A stretch of DNA of 64,000 bases from positions 178,839 to 242,838 of the forward strand of contig NZ_NJGY01000002.1 in NCBI RefSeq assembly GCF_002250505.1, read 5' to 3'. A model generated the notes under the pieces. It was not told where the DNA came from. It was given only the letters and a program-made list of their open reading frames with translations, and made no database searches. Within the stretch, counting starts at the first letter, position 1. Each line of letters opens with the position of its first letter. The translations under genes were made by a program, and so were the position numbers. This DNA is from Janthinobacterium sp. PC23-8. GTDB lineage: Bacteria; Pseudomonadota; Gammaproteobacteria; Burkholderiales; Burkholderiaceae_D. Shown piece after piece: positions 58,806-64,000 of the stretch.

Positions 58806-60872
58806 TTGCTGACCGTACTGATGGCGACCTACAACGGCGCCGCCACCTTGCCTGACGTGCTGCGCGCGTACACGGCGCTGGCCGCGCCCATGGGGGGCTG
58901 GCGCCTGGTGATCGCCGACAATGGCAGCGGCGACGATACCGGCGCCATACTGGCCGCCTTCCGCGGGCGCTTGCCCTTGACTACTTTATACGTGGCGCGG
59001 CGCGGCAAGAATGCGGCCTTGAACGCCGCGCTGGAACTGGTGTTGCGCGAGGGCGGCGACGGCCAGGAATTATTGGTATTTACCGATGACGATGCGATTC
59101 CCCGGCCCGGCTGGCTGCGTCGCCTGCAGCAATGCGCCGCGCGCCAACCCGGCCACGCCCTGTTTGGCGGCGCCATCGTGCCGGCCTGGCGCGTGCCGCC
59201 CGCGCCCTGGCTGTTGCAGCACACGCCTGCCGGCTTGACGTGGGGACTGACCGAAGCGGGCTTGCCGGACGGCCCCATCTATCCTGGCCTGGTGTGGGGC
59301 GCAAACATGGCGGTGCGGCGGCGCATTTTTGCCGAAGGCCTGCGCTTTGACGACAGCATCGGGCCCAACGGCGCCAGCTACGCCATGGGCGGCGAAGTCA
59401 ATTTCAACCTGCGCCTGGCGCAAGCGGGCCATCTGGCCTGGTTTTGCCCCAAGGCCTGCGTGGCCCATATCATTCGCGCCCACCAGGTGGCCGAGCCGTG
59501 GGTGCTGCGGCGCGCCTGGCTGCATGGACGGGGACGCTTTCGCCAGCAGACATCGGCCAGCGTGCCGCGCTGGATGCTGGGACGCTTCATGCGCGACAGT
59601 CTCGGGTGGCTGGCGGCCTGGCTGCGGCGCGACCGGGAACAGGTCTTCGTGCGGCGCTGGGAACTGGCCAATATCGCTGGCTATTGCCAGGAAGCATGGC
59701 AAGGCAGGGAGCGGCGCCGCGCGCGCATCCTGATCACCAGTTATTCGGGTGAACTGGGCGGCATGGAGTTGCGCATGGCGCAGGAGGCAAGCATGCTCGA
59801 CGGCGCCGGTTACCACAGCCTGCTGGCGCTGCGCCGTTTTGCCGGTTTTGAGCGGTGGGCGCAGTTATTGCGGGCCCGGCAGGTGCGCATCAGCGTGTAC
59901 CAGCCGCCGCTGTTCATCGAGCACTGGCCCTGGCGCCGGTTTAACCTGCTGCGCGCCTGGCTGACGGGCGCCTGGCGCTTGCGGCGCTATCGTGCCGACC
60001 TGGTCCATGTGGCGTTTTGCTGGACGGCCTATGGGGCGTCGATCCTGTGGCAGGCCAGCCGCTGCCGATTGCCGGCGGTCATCAGCGTGCACAATGCGTT
60101 TCCCCTGGAGCCGTTCAGCGCCTGGCAAAAGCCCCTGCTGGCCAAGGCCATGCGCTGCGTGAAAGGCGTGTATGCGGTGTCGCCGTCGGCGCTCGAGCAC
60201 TTCATGGACCTGTACCGCGACATGCTGGCCCCTGGCACGCGCCTGGCCGTGATACCGAATGGCGTCGATACTGAACTCTTTATCGTTTCCCCTGCGCGCA
60301 GAAGGCAGGCGCGCGAGCAGCTGGGCTTGCCGCAAGACGCGCTGGTGCTCGGTTCGGTGGCCAGGCTGTCGCCGCAAAAGCGCCCCGCCGCGCTGCTGGC
60401 GATGTTCTTGCGCCTGCTGCCGCGCTTTCCCCAGCTCTATCTGGTGCTGGCCGGCACCGGGCCGCTGGAGGCGGCGCTGCGGCTGCAGGTGCAGGCGGCC
60501 GGGGTTGACGGCAAGGTGATCTTCACCGGCTACCAGGCCCGCATCGAATTGCTGATGCCGGCCTTCGACCTGCATTTGCTGCTCAGTCGCAACGAAGGCT
60601 TCGGCATCGCCACCGTCGAGGCGATGGCCTGCGGCGTGCCGGCGGTGGGAACCGATGTGCCCGGCACCCGCGATATCCTGCACGATTGCGCCGGCGGCCT
60701 GCTGCTGCCGCTGGACGATGAGTTGGCCGCCTGCGAGGCCGTGGCCGATCTGCTGCAGGATGGGCCACGGCGCGCGCTGATGGCGCTGGCGGCCCGCCAG
60801 GAGGCCGAGCAGCGCTATTCGATGCCGCGCCTGGAGCGGCAGTTGCGCCAGTTCTACGCCGGCCTGGTCTGA
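58806..60872 (+). CDS. two-domain glycosyltransferase (GT2 fused to GT4)
   Basis: A 688-residue fusion. Residues about 1-290 are a GT-A family 2 transferase (LMATYNGAATLP, nucleotide Asp in VIADNGSGDDTG, FTDDDAIPRPGW, and a later GGEVNFNLRL). From about 309 a GT-B family 4 transferase begins (ITSYSGELGGMELRMAQEA), with PNGVDTELF and SRNEGFGIATVEAMACGVP. The best start is a TTG at 58806, 8 nt after CAGGAG; the TTG at 58767 has no ribosome site. Two activities in one chain suggest that it adds two successive sugars. Confidence 0.88.
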   Translation: MLTVLMATYNGAATLPDVLRAYTALAAPMGGWRLVIADNGSGDDTGAILAAFRGRLPLTTLYVARRGKNAALNAALELVLREGGDGQELLVFTDDDAIPRPGWLRRLQQCAARQPGHALFGGAIVPAWRVPPAPWLLQHTPAGLTWGLTEAGLPDGPIYPGLVWGANMAVRRRIFAEGLRFDDSIGPNGASYAMGGEVNFNLRLAQAGHLAWFCPKACVAHIIRAHQVAEPWVLRRAWLHGRGRFRQQTSASVPRWMLGRFMRDSLGWLAAWLRRDREQVFVRRWELANIAGYCQEAWQGRERRRARILITSYSGELGGMELRMAQEASMLDGAGYHSLLALRRFAGFERWAQLLRARQVRISVYQPPLFIEHWPWRRFNLLRAWLTGAWRLRRYRADLVHVAFCWTAYGASILWQASRCRLPAVISVHNAFPLEPFSAWQKPLLAKAMRCVKGVYAVSPSALEHFMDLYRDMLAPGTRLAVIPNGVDTELFIVSPARRRQAREQLGLPQDALVLGSVARLSPQKRPAALLAMFLRLLPRFPQLYLVLAGTGPLEAALRLQVQAAGVDGKVIFTGYQARIELLMPAFDLHLLLSRNEGFGIATVEAMACGVPAVGTDVPGTRDILHDCAGGLLLPLDDELAACEAVADLLQDGPRRALMALAARQEAEQRYSMPRLERQLRQFYAGLV

Positions 60873-60887
60873 CCGCCGGGATTGACT

Positions 60888-62363
60888 ATGAGCGCCACCC
60901 GCCACTCGCTGCTGTTTTCGTTTGCCGAAAAATACACGGTGCTGCTGCTGGGCATCGTTGCCACCATGATCTTGTCGCGCCTGCTCACGCCAGCCGAAGT
61001 GGGCGTGTATTCGCTCGGTGCGGTGCTGGTGGCGCTGGCCCAGGTGGTACGCGATTTTGGTGTCGGGCAGTATCTGATCCAGGAAAAGCAGCTCGATATC
61101 GTCAAGCTGCGCGCGGCGCTGGGCACCAGCGTGCTGGTCGCCTGGCTGCTGGCGCTGCTGGTGTTGGCCACCAGCGGGCCGTTGGCCGACTTTTACCAGG
61201 AACCACGCTTGCGGCTGGTGCTGCAATTGCTGTCGATTAATTTTGTATTGATCCCGTTCAGCGCCCTGGCCATGCCCATGCTGCGCCGGCAGCTGCGCTT
61301 TCGCGCCATCTACGCGATCAATGCGGCAAACAGCGTGACCAATCTGGCGGTGGCGGTGGGGCTGGCGCTGCTGGGCTACAGCTACATGAGCATGGTGTGG
61401 GCGGCGCTGGCGGGCACGGCGGCATCCCTGTCGGTCAGTCTGTTGCTGCGGCCGCGCGAACTGCCGTGGTTGCCGGGGCGGCAGGGCATGCGCACGGTGG
61501 CGGCGTTTGGCGCGTACGCGACCGGAGGCGGGCTGATCGATGAGGCCAGCGTGGCGGCGCCGGACCTGATCATCGGCAAGCTGATCGATATCGAAAGCCT
61601 GGCGCTGTTCGGCAAGGCCACCAGCGTGCTCAATATGTTCAACCAGATGATTACCAGCGCCATCTCGCCGGTGGTGTTTCCACTGTTTGCCGCCCACGAG
61701 CGTGCCGGCGGGCAGGGCGGTGCCGGGCCGGCCTATCTGCGCACCGTCAGCTATATGACGGCCCTGAGCTGGCCGTTTTTCTTCTTCCTCGCCTGCATGG
61801 CTTTGCCTTTGGTCAAATTGCTGTATGGACAGCAATGGATCGCCTGTGTGCCCTTGATCCGCATCATGTGTCTGTCATCGGCCGTCTATAGCATGTTCAG
61901 CATGGCACGCTACCTGCTGGTGGCCACCGGCAAGATGCGTGTGCAAGTCGGCATCGATGCCTGGTCCGGCGTGCTGAAGGTGGCGCTGGTGCTGGCGGCG
62001 GCGCCGTTCGGCCTGGTGGCGGTGGCGTGGTCGGTGGTGCTGGCGCTGCTGCTGCGCAGCGCGCTCAGCTACCGCTCGCTGCACGCGGCCTGTGGTCTCG
62101 ACTGGCGATTGCTGCTGCGAACGGTACAAAAAAGCTTGCTGTTGTGTGCTTGCAGTGCGCCGGCGCCGCTGCTGGTGGCGTTCTGGTTGCCGGACGAGCT
62201 GCCCCACGCCATGCCCTTGCTGGCGCTGCTGGGCACGGCCCTGGCCACCTTGCTGTGCTGGATCGCCGGCATTTTTCTGTTGAAACATGACCTCGCTGCC
62301 GAGTTTTTGCTGCTGCAGCGCAAGCTGGCCGGCAAGATGCTGGCGGCCAGGACACCGCCCTGA
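60888..62363 (+). CDS. polysaccharide flippase (Wzx/MOP family)
   Basis: A 491-residue membrane protein with about 12-14 hydrophobic segments and the flippase start FAEKYTVLLLGIVATMILSR, then LLTPAEVGVYSLGAVLVALA. It should flip lipid-linked repeat units to the periplasm. It lies 15 bp after the fused glycosyltransferase and 9 bp before the next one, so they share an operon. The ATG at 60888 is preferred to a TTG two codons earlier. Confidence 0.92.
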   Translation: MSATRHSLLFSFAEKYTVLLLGIVATMILSRLLTPAEVGVYSLGAVLVALAQVVRDFGVGQYLIQEKQLDIVKLRAALGTSVLVAWLLALLVLATSGPLADFYQEPRLRLVLQLLSINFVLIPFSALAMPMLRRQLRFRAIYAINAANSVTNLAVAVGLALLGYSYMSMVWAALAGTAASLSVSLLLRPRELPWLPGRQGMRTVAAFGAYATGGGLIDEASVAAPDLIIGKLIDIESLALFGKATSVLNMFNQMITSAISPVVFPLFAAHERAGGQGGAGPAYLRTVSYMTALSWPFFFFLACMALPLVKLLYGQQWIACVPLIRIMCLSSAVYSMFSMARYLLVATGKMRVQVGIDAWSGVLKVALVLAAAPFGLVAVAWSVVLALLLRSALSYRSLHAACGLDWRLLLRTVQKSLLLCACSAPAPLLVAFWLPDELPHAMPLLALLGTALATLLCWIAGIFLLKHDLAAEFLLLQRKLAGKMLAARTPP

Positions 62364-62372
62364 AGGAAAACC

Positions 62373-63452
62373 ATGCGAGTCGGCATCCTGTCTTATCCCA
62401 TGCTGTTCCAGCGCGACGGCGGCCTGCAGATACAGGTGCGCGAAACCGTCGCCGCCCTGAACCGGCTGACGCCCAGCCCCGGGCGGCCGTTGCAGGTGCG
62501 GCTGGTGGACGCCAATCACGACCGGCTGGCCGAGTACGATCTGATCCATGTGTTTTCCGCAATTAACGGCAATTTTCGCATCGTTGAAATGGCCCATGAG
62601 CTGGGCTTGCCGGTGGTGCTGTCACCGTTGCTGTCGCCGGGCTGGAACCGCGCCACCGCCAGGCGCGCCGAACTGGCGGACCGCCTGGCGGGCCGGCTGA
62701 CGGACTGGATGGTGCAAACCAGCTATGCCCAGAGCCGGCGCGCGCTGCAGTTGTCGACGCTGGTGCTGGCGCTGGGCGAAGCCGAGCGCGAGGCCATCGT
62801 GCAGGGCTTCGGCGTGGCGCACGAAAAGATCCGCGTCTTTCCGAATGGCGTCAATCCGCATTTCTTTACAGCCAATGGCGACCTGTTCCGGCGCGAGACG
62901 AGCATTGCCGGGCCGTTCGTGCTGATGGTGGGCAGCATTTCGCCGTACAAGAATCAGCTGGGCCTGGCGCGCGCGCTGGCGGGCGGCGCCTTGCCGGTGG
63001 TGCTGATCGGCGCCGCGCCGCGCCACGAATTGCCGTATTTGCAGCAACTGCTGGCCTTGCAAAATGTCACCTGGCTGGGCAGCCTGGAGCACGCCGATCC
63101 GTTGCTGGCCAGCGCCTATCATGCGGCCGCCGTGGTGGCCTTGCCCAGCCAGGGCGAGGTGATGCCTTTGTGCGTGCTCGAAGCGCTGGCCGCCGGCACG
63201 CCGGTGGTGATGACGTCGCAAAGCGCGCTCGACTTGCCCGATTCGGCCTTTGCGTTGCGCAAGGTGCACTGGGACGACGGTCCCGCCCAGCGACTGGCCA
63301 TCGAGCAACTGGCGGCCCGGCCGCCTGAACGCGCAACCGTGCAGGCGCTGGTGGGCCAGTTCAGCTGGGACCGGGTGGCCGCGCAGATCGCCGACTGTTA
63401 TTTCCAGCTGCATGCCAGCAGCGCGCCGGCCGGGAGGCGCCATGCTGTTTAA
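62373..63452 (+). CDS. glycosyltransferase family 4
   Basis: A 359-residue GT-B enzyme. The N-terminus is VGILSYPMLFQRDGGLQIQV. The C-terminal donor domain has VFPNGVNPHFF, LMVGSISPYKNQLGLARAL and ALPSQGEVMPLCVLEALAAG, with the E-x7-E catalytic pattern partly kept. Ribosome site AAGGAAAA. It overlaps the MBOAT gene by 11 bp. Confidence 0.9.
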   Translation: MRVGILSYPMLFQRDGGLQIQVRETVAALNRLTPSPGRPLQVRLVDANHDRLAEYDLIHVFSAINGNFRIVEMAHELGLPVVLSPLLSPGWNRATARRAELADRLAGRLTDWMVQTSYAQSRRALQLSTLVLALGEAEREAIVQGFGVAHEKIRVFPNGVNPHFFTANGDLFRRETSIAGPFVLMVGSISPYKNQLGLARALAGGALPVVLIGAAPRHELPYLQQLLALQNVTWLGSLEHADPLLASAYHAAAVVALPSQGEVMPLCVLEALAAGTPVVMTSQSALDLPDSAFALRKVHWDDGPAQRLAIEQLAARPPERATVQALVGQFSWDRVAAQIADCYFQLHASSAPAGRRHAV

Positions 63453-64000
63453 TTCCTTCAGTTTTCTGTTTTTCTACCTGCCCATCGTGCTGGCCGGCTA
63501 CTTCATGCTGGGGCGATTCGGCAAACCGCTGTTGCCCGCCGCCTGGCTGGCGGCGGCATCGCTGTTTTTCTACGGCTACTGGGATGTGCGCTACTTGCCC
63601 TTGCTGCTCGCCTCGATTACCGTCAATTACCTGGCAGGGCGCCTGATCGGCGCGCGCACCGGGCCGGCCAGAAAGCGCGTGCTGGTCGCCGCGCTGGCGG
63701 CCAACCTGTGCCTGCTGGCATATTATAAATACGCCAATTTCTTTGTCGACAGCGTCAATGCCTTGACCACTGCGGCTGGCGCTGGCGGGCTGCCGCCGCT
63801 CGACATTGTCCTGCCGATCGGCATCTCTTTCTTTACCTTCACGCAGATCGCCTTTCTCGTCGATTGCTACCGGGGCGAGGTGCGCGAATACCGCTTTATC
63901 CATTATGTGTTGTTCGTCAGCTACTTTCCGCACCTGATCGCCGGGCCGGTGCTGCACCACCGGGAAATGATGCCGCAATTTGCCGATGCGGCCAATACGC
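63442..64000 (+). CDS. MBOAT-family O-acyltransferase (AlgI-like), partial
   Basis: The first 186 codons of a membrane-bound O-acyltransferase that run off the right edge. The start MLFNSFSFLFFYLPIVLAGY, then LFFYGYWDVRYLPLLL, LPIGISFFTFTQIAFLVDCY and SYFPHLIAGPVLHH are typical of AlgI/PatA proteins. The catalytic His region would lie beyond the window. It should acetylate the polysaccharide, usually with an AlgJ/X-type partner. A GGAGG ribosome site lies 5 nt before the ATG. Confidence 0.93.
   Translation, partial: MLFNSFSFLFFYLPIVLAGYFMLGRFGKPLLPAAWLAAASLFFYGYWDVRYLPLLLASITVNYLAGRLIGARTGPARKRVLVAALAANLCLLAYYKYANFFVDSVNALTTAAGAGGLPPLDIVLPIGISFFTFTQIAFLVDCYRGEVREYRFIHYVLFVSYFPHLIAGPVLHHREMMPQFADAANT

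Overview
The window is GC-rich chromosomal DNA (about 62-65% G+C). Gene content points to an Oxalobacteraceae-type betaproteobacterium of the Janthinobacterium, Duganella or Massilia kind. The signs are an exosortase-A/PEP-CTERM exopolysaccharide locus with PrsK/PrsR, many PDC-type sensor kinases and HD-GYP proteins, an LpxO-like hydroxylase, and FecI/FecR iron signalling. The assignment rests on gene content and protein style; no rRNA or other marker is present.

Layout. 1-5.5 kb: tRNA-Asp, a tRNA-3'-like relic, ppiD, tesA divergent from an ABC ATPase (ybbA-like), and nnr. 5.6-11.3 kb: a fused 5-oxoprolinase, then an AraC regulator divergent from a zinc alcohol dehydrogenase that lacks half its structural zinc ligands. 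11.5-22.2 kb: a signalling island with two HD-GYP proteins, three membrane sensor kinases, a stand-alone HPt protein and an HTH-REC regulator. 22.6-26.6 kb: purL. 26.7-29 kb: a lower-GC patch with a palindromic MITE-like element, a gene fragment, terB, an unknown membrane protein and a MORN-repeat remnant. 29-35.6 kb: nadB, then the exosortase-linked sugar transferase, prsK and prsR. 35.7-41.5 kb: a hemerythrin/membrane-protein/24-residue peptide operon, a DUF1439 lipoprotein, lpxO, a chemoreceptor and a degenerate CPBP protein. 41.5-46.9 kb: a fecI-fecR-TonB receptor operon behind a Fur-box-like palindrome, then purT. 46.9-64 kb: a large exopolysaccharide/exosortase-associated cluster that runs off the right edge inside an MBOAT acyltransferase gene.

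The most interesting system is the right-hand cluster. Glycosyltransferases, a flippase, an O-ligase-like membrane protein, a deacetylase and an MBOAT acyltransferase are interleaved with a small-molecule assembly module. That module has an acyl carrier protein, an AMP-forming ligase, a fold-III PLP decarboxylase, an acyltransferase, two alpha/beta hydrolases without a serine nucleophile, and an asparagine-synthetase-like enzyme whose glutaminase cysteine is missing. My inference is that the module builds an amine- or amide-bearing group that decorates the polysaccharide or an exosortase product. The upstream transferase-prsK-prsR operon would control the same envelope programme. Neither exosortase nor any PEP-CTERM substrate is inside the window.
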